Below the pieces are notes generated by a model, which had not been told where the DNA came from, did not search any database, and worked only from the letters and a program-made list of their open reading frames with translations. A program made the position numbers and the translations under genes. Of a stretch of 64,000 bases of DNA, positions 33,971 through 42,183 are shown one piece after another. Source of the stretch: Flavobacterium sp. (GTDB taxonomy: Bacteria > Bacteroidota > Bacteroidia > Flavobacteriales > Flavobacteriaceae); assembly GCF_027484705.1 (NCBI RefSeq), contig NZ_JAIXSL010000011.1:124001-188000 (forward strand), in the 5' to 3' direction. The first letter of the stretch is position 1, and the number at the start of each line of letters is the position of its first letter.

Positions 33971-35806
33971 TTATTGCTGTAATTCTAAAATTAAAACGGA
34001 TTTGCTGTCAATGGTTAAATCATTATTCAAATCGATGATTTTTCCGGTCATGATGTCTTTTCCGGTTTTATAATTCCGGATGCTTTCCTGAAAACGGTTG
34101 GTGTTGAACGTTTGTGATTTCGCACTGTTATTCATCACAACCATCACGGATTGATTGTCGGTATAACGGAAATAGACATACACATTATTGTCAGGAATGT
34201 AATGCTTCATCTTTCCGAAATGCACTGCTTCGTTGGTTTTTCTCCAGTTGAACAGTTTTGAAGTGAAATCGAAATACTGGTTTTGTTCCGCCGTTCTTCC
34301 TGCTTTGGTAAACGCATTGTTCGTGTCGCCGTTCCAGCCGCCCGGGAAATCCCTGCGAATGTCCGCGTCGCCTTTGTTTTTATCGCCGGCCATACCGATT
34401 TCCGAACCGTAATACAATTGCGGAATTCCTCTAACCGTAGCGATCAAAGCCAATCCCATCTGGTATTTTTTGAAATCGTTTTTATAAGTTTGGTTGAAAC
34501 GATTCGTGTCGTGATTCTCCAAAAACGTCATGATGCTGTTCGGATTTGGATACAGAAAGTCGTTGGTAAAATTGTCGTAAACTTTAATAAAACCCTTATC
34601 CCAAGTGGATTCGTCTTCATTGAAAACGGAACCGAACGCGTCGTGCAAAGTAAAATCCATGACGCTTGGCAAATAGGAATTGTAGTTTTCAATCGCGCCG
34701 ATTTTACTGTCTTTCTGCCAATACGCCATTTGCGCCTGATTGTGCATCCAGACTTCGCCGACGATATTGAAATACGGATATTCATCAAGAATCGATTTCG
34801 TCCATTTTGAAATTCCTACCTTATCATTATAGGAATAAGTATCAACACGGAAACCATCAAGATCAGCGTATTCGATCCACCAGATTGCATTTTGCGTGAG
34901 ATAATTCAAGACCAAAGGATTTGATTGGTTCAGATCGGGCATTGATCTTACGAACCAACCGTCGAGGCAGTTTTTGGTATCAATGGCAGAAGCATTAATG
35001 TCGAATTGGGTTGTCATGCGGTAATTCGATTGTGAAAAACCGGGAAACTGGTGAATCCAGTCGTAAGTCGGCAAATCCTTATACATCCAATGCTCGGCGC
35101 CCCAATGGTTGGTCACATAATCCATAATCAGTTTCATGCCGCGTTGGTGCAGTTCGGAAGATAATTTCAGATATTCCTCATCGGTTCCGAAACGCGGGTC
35201 GATTCTGTAAACATCCGATTGTCCGTAAGTGTGATAGGAATAACGCGCGTCGTTGTCTTCGCACATCGGCGTGGGCCAAACTGCAGTAACGCCTAATTCT
35301 TTTAAATAATCGAGGTGGTCGATCATGCCTTTGATGTCGCCGCCATGACGTCCGCCGGGATTGGAGCGATCGCCTTTTTCAGTGACCGATTTCTCGCTGT
35401 CGTTGTTCGGGTTTCCGTTGGCAAAACGGTCTGACATGATCAGGTAAATCATATCCGAAGCGTCGTAACCTTTGCGCAAAGCGGAATTTTCGCGGCGTGG
35501 TTTTAGGCTGTAGTTTTTAGTAAAGGTTATTTTGTCGGTGCCTTTAAAAGTGAAAGTTAACTCTTGCGCTGGTGCATTTTGGGTATCAATCGTGACGAAA
35601 AGATAATTGGGGTTTTCGGTTTTTTTAATGTTTTTGATGACGATGTTGTTGGAAACGGCGACGTCATTTTGCGCGATGTTTTTGCCGTAGAACATGATTT
35701 GGAGTTCGGGGTTGTGCATGCCGGCGAACCAGAAAGGTGGTTCGGTTTTTTCAAGCTGCGCTTGGGCTAGGGTTGTGAGTAGGAGAAAGAATAGTAGTTT
35801 TTTCAT
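33971..35806 (-). CDS. SusA-like neopullulanase/cyclomaltodextrinase (GH13)
   Basis: A 611-aa enzyme with a signal peptide (K-K-L-L-F-F-L-L-L-T-T-L-A-Q-A-Q). An N-terminal all-beta domain (P-P-F-W-F-A-G-M-H-N-P-E-L-Q) is typical of neopullulanases. GH13 regions: I D-Y-V-T-N-H (~233), II G-F-R-V-D-T (~318), III V-G-E-V-W (~350), IV L-E-N-H-D-T (~432). It should cut maltodextrins and cyclodextrins in the periplasm after SusC import. First gene of the three-gene hydrolase operon. Only 18 bp separate its ATG from the 430-bp composite repeat, so any promoter must overlap that element or lie beyond it. Confidence 0.92.
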   Translation of the reverse strand: MKKLLFFLLLTTLAQAQLEKTEPPFWFAGMHNPELQIMFYGKNIAQNDVAVSNNIVIKNIKKTENPNYLFVTIDTQNAPAQELTFTFKGTDKITFTKNYSLKPRRENSALRKGYDASDMIYLIMSDRFANGNPNNDSEKSVTEKGDRSNPGGRHGGDIKGMIDHLDYLKELGVTAVWPTPMCEDNDARYSYHTYGQSDVYRIDPRFGTDEEYLKLSSELHQRGMKLIMDYVTNHWGAEHWMYKDLPTYDWIHQFPGFSQSNYRMTTQFDINASAIDTKNCLDGWFVRSMPDLNQSNPLVLNYLTQNAIWWIEYADLDGFRVDTYSYNDKVGISKWTKSILDEYPYFNIVGEVWMHNQAQMAYWQKDSKIGAIENYNSYLPSVMDFTLHDAFGSVFNEDESTWDKGFIKVYDNFTNDFLYPNPNSIMTFLENHDTNRFNQTYKNDFKKYQMGLALIATVRGIPQLYYGSEIGMAGDKNKGDADIRRDFPGGWNGDTNNAFTKAGRTAEQNQYFDFTSKLFNWRKTNEAVHFGKMKHYIPDNNVYVYFRYTDNQSVMVVMNNSAKSQTFNTNRFQESIRNYKTGKDIMTGKIIDLNNDLTIDSKSVLILELQQ

Positions 35807-35824
35807 GGTTTGTTGTTTTGGTTT

Positions 35825-36254
35825 CTTCTTTTGCCTTGATGCAAAAGAAGCAAAAAATCAAGGCTGTATAAAATTGGCTAAAAATTAAACAATCAAGCTA
35901 AAAGAAAAAAAACTCGCTGCGCTCAGACAGTTTTTCTTTTTTAACGCTTGATTGTTTAATTTTCTTCACGCCAATTTTATAAAATGCCGCAACAAGCGGA
36001 CTGATAATTTTTAGTTTTTGGCTTTCTGCGAAGCGCCAAAAAGAAGTACGCGAAGAAAATCTTCCTAGCTTGAAAAAAATCGTCTTCGCGTCGGCCTTTA
36101 TAAAATCAGCGTTAAGAAAATCATTGGTACATCCGTTAAGAACGAAATTCTGTTTGAGCCGCAGGCGAGTTAATTTCGTTTAGGATTTACCAATGATTTT
36201 TAGCTGATTTTATACAAGCCTTGACTTTTGCTTCTTTGTGTCAAGACAAAGAAG
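35825..36254. repeat. 430-bp composite palindromic element with terminal inverted repeats
   Basis: Outer ~48-bp imperfect inverted repeats (35825-35874 and 36207-36254) each contain their own hairpin: left CTTCTTTTGC/GCAAAAGAAG, right CTTCTTTGT/ACAAAGAAG. Within lie palindrome B (35868-35980; arms ATAAAATTGGC/GCCAATTTTAT and CAATCAAGC/GCTTGATTG) and palindrome C (36100-36213; arms ATAAAATCAGC/GCTGATTTTAT and AATCATTGGTA/TACCAATGATT). Two small hairpins lie between them (36015-36042 and 36048-36091). The loops of B and C carry related cores (ACTCGCTGCGCTCA and, inverted, ACTCGCCTGCGGCTCA). No ORF of interest. The remaining gap to 36298 holds a GTCTT/AAGAC hairpin at 36276-36289. Confidence 0.9.
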
Positions 36255-36298
36255 AATATCTTTAAGAACGTTATCGTCTTGTCGAAGACCAAACCGCG

Positions 36299-36368
36299 TT
36301 AGGGATGGCAGCGGCATCCTTTTTTCGCTTTCTTTAAGCGGAAAAAGATATAGCGAACAGCCCGCTCG
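36299..36368 (-). repeat. intergenic hairpin repeat family, copy 4 (diverged)
   Basis: On the minus strand it reads ATCTTTTT, CGCTT, loop AAAGA, AAGCG, AAAAAAGGAT and then CCGCTGCCATCC. The flanks and the CCGCTnC-ATCC tail match copies 1-3, but the stem and loop sequences differ. It ends 8 bp from the GH65 stop codon. Without a T-run it is not a typical terminator. Confidence 0.7.
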
Positions 36369-36375
36369 TAACGCC

Positions 36376-38682
36376 CTAAACCGTCACTAAATTATTCGGC
36401 TCCACCAAAACTTCTTTCCCGTTGACCACAACTTTAATGTCATGCTGGCCTTCAAGCACAAAATTTGTTTCATTCTGGTGCACAGACACTTTTAGAATCT
36501 GGTTTCTGAAATTGATCTTGAACGAATAGCCTTCCCATTCTTTTGGAATTCTTGGTGTGAAATGTAACGTATCGTCTTTCACGCGCATCCCGCCAAAACC
36601 TTCTACGATGCTCATCCAGGTTCCGGCCATTGACGTGATGTGACAACCTTCCTCAACTTCTTTGTTGTAATCATCAAGGTCAAGACGCGAAGTTCTTAAA
36701 TAGAACGTGTAAGCCATATCCATTTTGTCTAGAGCGGCGGCCTGAATGGAATGCACGCAAGGCGATAACGAACTTTCGTGCACGGTAAACGGCTCGTAGA
36801 AATCGAAATGTTTCTCTAATTGTTCTTTCGTGAAATGGTCTTCGAAGAAATAAAACCCTTGCAAAGTGTCGGCTTGTTTGATGTAAGGTGAACGCAATAC
36901 GCGGTCCCAGCTCCATTTTTGGTTGATTGGGCGTTGTGATTTGTCCAGATCTTTGACCGGAACCAAATCTTTATCTAAGAAACCGTCTTGCTGCAAATAG
37001 ATGTCGAGTTCGTCGGAATAGGGGAAATACATATTGCCCGAAACTTCTTTCCACTCGGTCAATTCGAAATCGGATAAGTTGACTTTCTCGATGATGCGTT
37101 TGTAATCGGCCGGATATTCCGCTTTTACTTTCTGGATTTGGTCATACGTATAATCGATACACCATTTCGCAATATAATTCGTGTAGAAATTATTGTTGAC
37201 GTTGTTCTCATACTCGTTCGGACCGGTAACACCCAGAATCATGTATTGGTTTTTGTTCGTCGAGTAAGAGGCTCTTTGGTGCCAGAAGCGAGCAATTCCG
37301 ATTAAGACTTCCAATCCTTTTTCGGGAATGTAGCTGTAATCGCCCGTATAACGGTGGTAATTGAAAATCGCGAAAGCAATCGCTCCGTTTCTGTGGATTT
37401 CTTCATGCGTGATTTCCCATTCGTTGTGGCATTCTTCGCCGTTCATCGTCACCATCGGATAAAGCGCTGCGCCATTTTTGAACCCTAAGTTCTTTTGGGC
37501 ATTTTCAATCGCTTTGTCGAGTTGGTTGTAACGGTAAGTGAGTAAGTTTCTCGCGACTTGTTGGTCTTTGGTCGCCATGTAGAACGGAATGCAATAAGCT
37601 TCAGTATCCCAATAAGTCGAACCGCCGTATTTTTCGCCAGTGAAACCTTTCGGGCCGATGTTCAGACGAGAATCTTTACCTAAATAAGTTTGATTGAGTT
37701 GGAAAATATTGAAACGGATGCCTTGTTGTGCTTTGACGTCGCCTTCAATCGTGATGTCGGACATTTCCCAGATTTTGGCCCAGGCATCGATTTGGTCTTT
37801 TAATAGTTGATTGTATCCAATTGACGCCGCAGTTTCAATCACTTTTTCAGCGGCAGTTTGCGTGTTTTCGTGGTTCATCGAAACAGTATAACCGCCAATC
37901 TTTTGGATGGATGAAGTTACGTTTTGAGGCACATTCACAGCGTATTTGAACTGTATTTTCTCTTTGTTGGAATCGACACTTTCGGGATTGATGTTGACAT
38001 TTTTGGAGTCAAGCAAAATCGTATTGTGCATGAAAGTCGTCGCGATGAAATGCGTTTTGAACGTTCTTGCCGTCACGAAAGCCGAGTTTTTATCGTGTTT
38101 TACGTCGAGCGGTTCCCAGAATTTTTCTTCCCAGTTCGCGTCTTCGTTGGTCACGCCAGCATCGACATAAGGTTTGTAGACGATGACGGCTTCTTTATTT
38201 AGAGGTGTGATTTCGTAATTGATAACGCCGGTTTCATCTAAATTCAAACTTAGGAAACGGCGGATGTTGGCTTTGATTTCGGTGCCGTTTTTCAACGTGG
38301 CTTCGAACGATCTGTCGTACCAGCCTTCTTTCATGTTGAGTTCGCGGCGGAAGTTGGATACTTTCGTGCACGCATGCAAATCGAAATTCTCACCGTCGAT
38401 TTCGATGTCGATTCCAATCCAGTTGGGCGCGTTTAAAACTTTGGCGAAATATTCGGGGTAGCCGTTTTTCCACCAGCCCACTTTGGTCTTGTCCGGGTAG
38501 TAAATACCAGCGATATAGCTTCCCTGAAACGTTTCTCCGGTGTAATGTTCTTCAAAATTGGCACGTTGCCCCATCGCGCCGTTGCCAATACTGAAAAGGC
38601 TTTCCGACGATTTTACTCTTTCTGCATCAAATCCTTCTTCTATGATGGACCAATGGTCTGGTTTGATATAATCCTGATTCAT
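36376..38682 (-). CDS. maltose phosphorylase-like (GH65)
   Basis: A 768-aa GH65 enzyme without a signal peptide, hence cytoplasmic. An N-terminal beta-sandwich (~1-270) precedes the (alpha/alpha)6 barrel. The catalytic Glu region is H-N-E-W-E-I-T-H-E-E-I-H-R-N-G (~424), and G-P-N-E-Y is a family mark. It phosphorolyses an alpha-linked disaccharide to beta-glucose-1-phosphate and glucose. Maltose rather than trehalose or kojibiose is inferred from the sus-like context and the adjacent beta-phosphoglucomutase. It starts 60 bp after pgmB and is probably cotranscribed with the MFS and pgmB genes. Confidence 0.92.
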   Translation of the reverse strand: MNQDYIKPDHWSIIEEGFDAERVKSSESLFSIGNGAMGQRANFEEHYTGETFQGSYIAGIYYPDKTKVGWWKNGYPEYFAKVLNAPNWIGIDIEIDGENFDLHACTKVSNFRRELNMKEGWYDRSFEATLKNGTEIKANIRRFLSLNLDETGVINYEITPLNKEAVIVYKPYVDAGVTNEDANWEEKFWEPLDVKHDKNSAFVTARTFKTHFIATTFMHNTILLDSKNVNINPESVDSNKEKIQFKYAVNVPQNVTSSIQKIGGYTVSMNHENTQTAAEKVIETAASIGYNQLLKDQIDAWAKIWEMSDITIEGDVKAQQGIRFNIFQLNQTYLGKDSRLNIGPKGFTGEKYGGSTYWDTEAYCIPFYMATKDQQVARNLLTYRYNQLDKAIENAQKNLGFKNGAALYPMVTMNGEECHNEWEITHEEIHRNGAIAFAIFNYHRYTGDYSYIPEKGLEVLIGIARFWHQRASYSTNKNQYMILGVTGPNEYENNVNNNFYTNYIAKWCIDYTYDQIQKVKAEYPADYKRIIEKVNLSDFELTEWKEVSGNMYFPYSDELDIYLQQDGFLDKDLVPVKDLDKSQRPINQKWSWDRVLRSPYIKQADTLQGFYFFEDHFTKEQLEKHFDFYEPFTVHESSLSPCVHSIQAAALDKMDMAYTFYLRTSRLDLDDYNKEVEEGCHITSMAGTWMSIVEGFGGMRVKDDTLHFTPRIPKEWEGYSFKINFRNQILKVSVHQNETNFVLEGQHDIKVVVNGKEVLVEPNNLVTV

Positions 38683-38742
38683 TTTGTTTGATTTTCAATT
38701 ATTGACATGCTAAAACCAGTAGGACTGATCTTATTCTTTTCG

Positions 38743-39399
38743 TTATTTTTTGATTAATGATTCGATGAAACTGAGATCCATAAACGTAAAGTCTCTGAAT
38801 ATGTATTTTGCTTCGTGCAGGACGGATGCTTCTCCAATTCCGATGCTCGTCATGCCGGCAATGTTCGCTGCTTGAATTCCTGCTACGGAATCTTCAAAGA
38901 CGATGGCATTTTCATTGGCAATGTTCAGTCCTTTGGCGGCTTGGACAAATACTTCTGGATCGGGTTTGGCATTGGTCACGTCGTTGCCGTCGATAATGAC
39001 ATCAAAATAACTCATGATGCCCGTCTTTTCGAGAATCGGCCGCGCATTTTTACTGGCTGAACCTAAAGCTATTCCTTGGTTGTGTTCTTTTAAAAATTGT
39101 AATACAGGGACAACTCCAGGCAATATTTCGCTGTAATCAATGTTGACCAGATAAGACAAATAATCCTCATTTTTCTGAACGAGCCATTTGTTTTTATCTT
39201 CCTGTGAGGCCTGAATGTTGCCTAATTCTAATATAATATCTAATGAACGGATGCGGCTCACGCCTTTTAGGTTTTCGTTGTGTTCTGGGGTAAATTCGAT
39301 TCCGAGTTCGCTGGCTATTTTTTGCCAAGCAAGGAAGTGGTATTTTGCGGTATCCACAATCACGCCGTCGAGATCGAATATGAATGCTTTTTTGTTCAT
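38743..39399 (-). CDS. pgmB: beta-phosphoglucomutase
   Basis: A 218-aa HAD-superfamily enzyme. The nucleophile motif is F-D9-L-D11-G-V-I-V-D-T, the S/T motif is G-S-A-S-K-N-A, and the metal-binding motif is V-F-E-D-S-V-A-G-I. It converts beta-glucose-1-phosphate from the phosphorylase to glucose-6-phosphate. The start overlaps the permease stop by one base (TAATG), so translation is coupled; GH65 follows. Confidence 0.95.
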   Translation of the reverse strand: MNKKAFIFDLDGVIVDTAKYHFLAWQKIASELGIEFTPEHNENLKGVSRIRSLDIILELGNIQASQEDKNKWLVQKNEDYLSYLVNIDYSEILPGVVPVLQFLKEHNQGIALGSASKNARPILEKTGIMSYFDVIIDGNDVTNAKPDPEVFVQAAKGLNIANENAIVFEDSVAGIQAANIAGMTSIGIGEASVLHEAKYIFRDFTFMDLSFIESLIKK

Positions 39400-40754
39400 T
39401 ATCCTATAATAACTTTTTTATCATTGATTAAAAAATTGCTTAAACCACCGAGGATAAGCGATATTCCGGCTAAAATCATCGGCGCGATACTGCTTTTGCT
39501 GATCTGTTCTGACAAGAAATTAATCCCGCCTAATGCCGCTATAATTTGTGGAATCACAATGAACATATTGAAAAGGCCCATCATCATGCCCATTCTTTTT
39601 TCGTCCACAGAACTGGAGAGCATGGCGTATGGCATTGAAAGGATGCTTCCCCAAGAAATACCGATTAGAATAAATGAGACATTCAGAAGCGGTGCTTGTC
39701 CGAGTCCCATCAGTAAGAATCCGACACCTCCGGCAACCAATGAAAACATATGGACCAATCTTCTGTTTACGGTTCTTTTTGCCGCATAAAAAGTGAGTAA
39801 CAAAGCAAACACCATCGAAGAAAGCCCGTAGATTCCCATTGCAGAGCCTACATTATCTGAGGCCGTTTGGAACGCTTTGTTAGCTATATTGAAAGCCTGC
39901 TCTTGTGCAGGAATTGAAAAGTCATAAGAGGCCTTGTCAGGAGCGGGTGCTTTGTATACATAGTCAGTGAGCGCGGGCGTTGCCATGCTCCACATTGTAA
40001 AAAAAGCAAACCAACTGAAAAACTGGATCAATCCGAGTTTTTTCATCGTGACAGGCATGTTTTTTAAAGAGAATAAAAAATCATGCACGAAGCGATTTTC
40101 TTTTTTCTCCTTTTTAAAAGTTTCTAAATCCTTTGGCGGGTATTCTTTGGTTTTCATTATCGTGTAAAGGATACTGATCAGGAAAACCAGAGCGCCGATA
40201 CCGAAGGCTATTTTTACATATTCTGGAACAACGCCCGCGGGTGCTTCTTCAGTAAATCCCATTTTGTTGACCAACCAAGGAAGGTTTGAGGCGATCCAGG
40301 TTCCGATTCCGATAATGAGTGTCTGAAGCACAAACCCATATGATCTTTGTGTTTCCGGAAGTTTGTCGGCTACCAAAGCGCGGAATGGTTCCATGCTGAT
40401 GTTAATCGAAGCATCGAGAATCCATAAAAAGCCTGCGGCAATCCAAAGAGTTGATGAATAAGGTACAAAAAATAGCGCAAACGAACTTAAAATGGCGCCT
40501 AAAAGAAAATAAGGTTTACGCCTCCCATACTTAGGATGCCAGGTATTGTCGCTTAGGTAACCGATGATAGGTTGTACCAAAAGCCCCGTTAAAGGTGCTG
40601 CTATCCAAAGAGCTGGGATGTCGTGTGGTTCTGCTCCGAGGGTTTGAAAAATTCTAGACATGAATCCGCCTTGCAGAGCAAAACCGAATTGTATCCCCAG
40701 GAATCCGAAACTCATGTTCCAAACTTCCCAGAAACCTAATTTACGCTTTTCCAT
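39399..40754 (-). CDS. MFS sugar permease (SLC45/GPH-like), probable maltose importer
   Basis: A 451-aa protein with about 12 transmembrane helices. The N-terminal stretch (W-N-M-S-F-G-F-L-G-I-Q-F-G) and G-R-R-K-P-Y-F after helix 3 are typical of the sucrose/maltose-transporting SLC45-like MFS branch. It should carry maltose or small maltodextrins from the periplasm into the cytoplasm, where GH65 and PgmB act. First gene of the operon MFS-pgmB-GH65. A stem-loop and a 19-bp sequence shared with the susC upstream region lie in its 5' gap. Confidence 0.9.
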   Translation of the reverse strand: MEKRKLGFWEVWNMSFGFLGIQFGFALQGGFMSRIFQTLGAEPHDIPALWIAAPLTGLLVQPIIGYLSDNTWHPKYGRRKPYFLLGAILSSFALFFVPYSSTLWIAAGFLWILDASINISMEPFRALVADKLPETQRSYGFVLQTLIIGIGTWIASNLPWLVNKMGFTEEAPAGVVPEYVKIAFGIGALVFLISILYTIMKTKEYPPKDLETFKKEKKENRFVHDFLFSLKNMPVTMKKLGLIQFFSWFAFFTMWSMATPALTDYVYKAPAPDKASYDFSIPAQEQAFNIANKAFQTASDNVGSAMGIYGLSSMVFALLLTFYAAKRTVNRRLVHMFSLVAGGVGFLLMGLGQAPLLNVSFILIGISWGSILSMPYAMLSSSVDEKRMGMMMGLFNMFIVIPQIIAALGGINFLSEQISKSSIAPMILAGISLILGGLSNFLINDKKVIIG

Positions 40755-40778
40755 TATCGTAATTTAATGATTCAATAC

Positions 40779-40797
40779 GATAAGCGCTTTGCTTATC
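40779..40797. promoter_or_regulatory. stem-loop/operator-like dyad before the MFS gene
   Basis: GATAAGC, GCTTT, GCTTATC. It contains AAGCGCTT, a CG-centred palindrome of the type bound by LacI regulators. It lies 25 bp before the MFS start and could be an operator or a leader hairpin. Confidence 0.45.
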
Positions 40798-40812
40798 AAA
40801 ACTTACTATTAT

Positions 40813-40831
40813 TTTCGAAGTAAAGTATAAG
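40813..40831. promoter_or_regulatory. 19-bp sequence shared with the susC upstream region (site 1)
   Basis: TTTCGAAGTAAAGTATAAG. It differs by one base from site 2 at 42132-42150. It lies 59 bp before the MFS start and is inverted relative to that gene's direction. Probably a regulator site for the starch genes. Confidence 0.6.
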
Positions 40832-40926
40832 TCTTGATAATTCGGGTGTAAATATATGTTATTTTTCTTTTCAAAAAAGAAATGTTGAAAATTATCGATG
40901 AAATACCATTTGTCCAGGAAAGCTTT

Positions 40927-41955
40927 CTATTGAAGCGCCGGCGTTGATTCGCGTTGCACCAAATGCGTTTCGATGACTTCGGTTTTGTAGTGCTCTTCTT
41001 CCTCTTCTTCTGATTCCAATCTTTCGATGAGCATCTGCGCGGCCTTGTTGCCCATTTTGATGCCGTTCTGGCTTACTGTGGTAATGCTTGGTGAGGAATA
41101 GTTTGAAATAATTCCGTCGGTGAAGCCAATGACAGCAATGTCTTCAGGTACTTTGAGATTTAGTTTTTTCGCCGTTTTTATGGCGGTTACGGCAAACAAT
41201 TCGTTAACGGCAAAAATAGAATCGAGTGGGTGGTTTGTCATTAATTTTTCGATTTGTTCGGCACAATTGTCAATGTCTTCAATTTTTACGATTAGATTTT
41301 CGTCGATGGCAATACCGTTACTTTTCAAGGCCTTGAGATAACCTTCAGTTCTCAATTTCCCAACACTTACGTAATCTACGGTGGTGATAAGTCCGATTTT
41401 TTTGAATCCGTTATTGATCAAATCCTGAACGGCTTCATAAGCGGCGAGACTGTCGTCGATGATCACTTTATCACATAAAATATCGTTGGTTACGCGGTCA
41501 AACATTACTACCGGCATGCCCTGATTGATGACTTCGCTGATGTGGTGAAAATCTTTTTTAAGTTGTGTTTCCTTAGATAAGGACATGATAAAACCATCGA
41601 TGCTCCCGTTGGCAAGCATTTCCATGTTAATAACCTCTTTATCAAACGATTCGTCGGAAAGACAAACGATGACATTGTAGCCTTTTTCGTTTGCGATATG
41701 TTCGATTCCGCTAATGACCGTGGCGAAAAAATGATGCACGATTTCAGGGATGATGATGCCTATGGTCTTTGTTTTTTTGTTCTTAAGACTTAGTGCGATG
41801 AGATTGGGTTTGTAATTGTACAGTTTGGCGAAAGCCTGCACTTTTTGTCGGGTATCTTCACTGATTTCAGGACTGTCACGCAATGATTTTGAAACGGTAG
41901 AAATGGAAACGTCTAATTCTTTGGCGATTTGTTTTAAGGTAACTTTTCTTTTCAT
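40927..41955 (-). CDS. LacI/GalR family transcriptional regulator of the starch locus
   Basis: A 342-aa repressor-type protein. The helix-turn-helix (V-T-L-K-Q-I-A-K-E-L-D-V-S-I-S-T-V-S-K-S-L-R, about 4-25) and hinge are followed by a periplasmic-binding-protein-like effector domain (F-D-R-V-T, G-F-T-D-G-I-I-S-N-Y-S-S-P-S-I-T-T-V). An unusual run of glutamates (E-S-E-E-E-E-E-E-H) lies near the C-terminus. It sits between the MFS operon and the divergent susC operon, and a CG-centred 14-bp palindrome lies just upstream. The effector is probably maltose or a related sugar; that is inference. Confidence 0.94.
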   Translation of the reverse strand: MKRKVTLKQIAKELDVSISTVSKSLRDSPEISEDTRQKVQAFAKLYNYKPNLIALSLKNKKTKTIGIIIPEIVHHFFATVISGIEHIANEKGYNVIVCLSDESFDKEVINMEMLANGSIDGFIMSLSKETQLKKDFHHISEVINQGMPVVMFDRVTNDILCDKVIIDDSLAAYEAVQDLINNGFKKIGLITTVDYVSVGKLRTEGYLKALKSNGIAIDENLIVKIEDIDNCAEQIEKLMTNHPLDSIFAVNELFAVTAIKTAKKLNLKVPEDIAVIGFTDGIISNYSSPSITTVSQNGIKMGNKAAQMLIERLESEEEEEEHYKTEVIETHLVQRESTPALQ

Positions 41956-42061
41956 GTGGGCGTTGTGTGTAAAATAGGATTTTCAGAATAAAGATAATTT
42001 ATATTTTGATTAATGGAAATTTAATCCTTAAAATAATGCGTAATCGGGAAAGTTTTCAACA

Positions 42062-42075
42062 CGAAAACGTTTTCG
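42062..42075. promoter_or_regulatory. LacI-type operator in the lacI-susC intergenic region
   Basis: CGAAAACGTTTTCG is a perfect 14-bp palindrome centred on CG, the form typical of LacI-family operators. It lies 107 bp from the lacI start and 109 bp from the susC start, so one protein could control both. Confidence 0.7.
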
Positions 42076-42131
42076 GCAGACAATTAACAGGCGTTTCCAA
42101 AATAAAACCAAAAATTTACTTAAATTTAACG

Positions 42132-42150
42132 TTTCGAAGTAAGGTATAAG
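42132..42150. promoter_or_regulatory. 19-bp shared sequence (site 2), upstream of susC
   Basis: TTTCGAAGTAAGGTATAAG, 34 bp before the susC ATG. It matches site 1 at 40813-40831 in 18 of 19 bases, and in both cases an ACTTA sequence lies a short way upstream, so that an AAGTAA-like half-site is repeated inversely. Confidence 0.6.
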
Positions 42151-42183
42151 CTCAAAAAACAAACTCTAACTTAAACAAAATGT

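Noticed and set aside
35694..35888. 64-codon plus-strand ORF at the start of the SusA-like gene
   Set aside because: It overlaps the start of the SusA-like gene antisense and runs into the composite repeat; no support.
35825..36254. Insertion sequence
   Set aside because: There are terminal inverted repeats but no transposase frame and no direct target duplication that I could see; better described as a composite non-coding repeat.
36299..36368. Rho-independent terminator of the GH65 gene
   Set aside because: The hairpin is good, but no T-run follows, and the flanks match the repeat family.
42180..42182. alternative ATG for susC
   Set aside because: Out of frame with the signal peptide, which starts at 42184.
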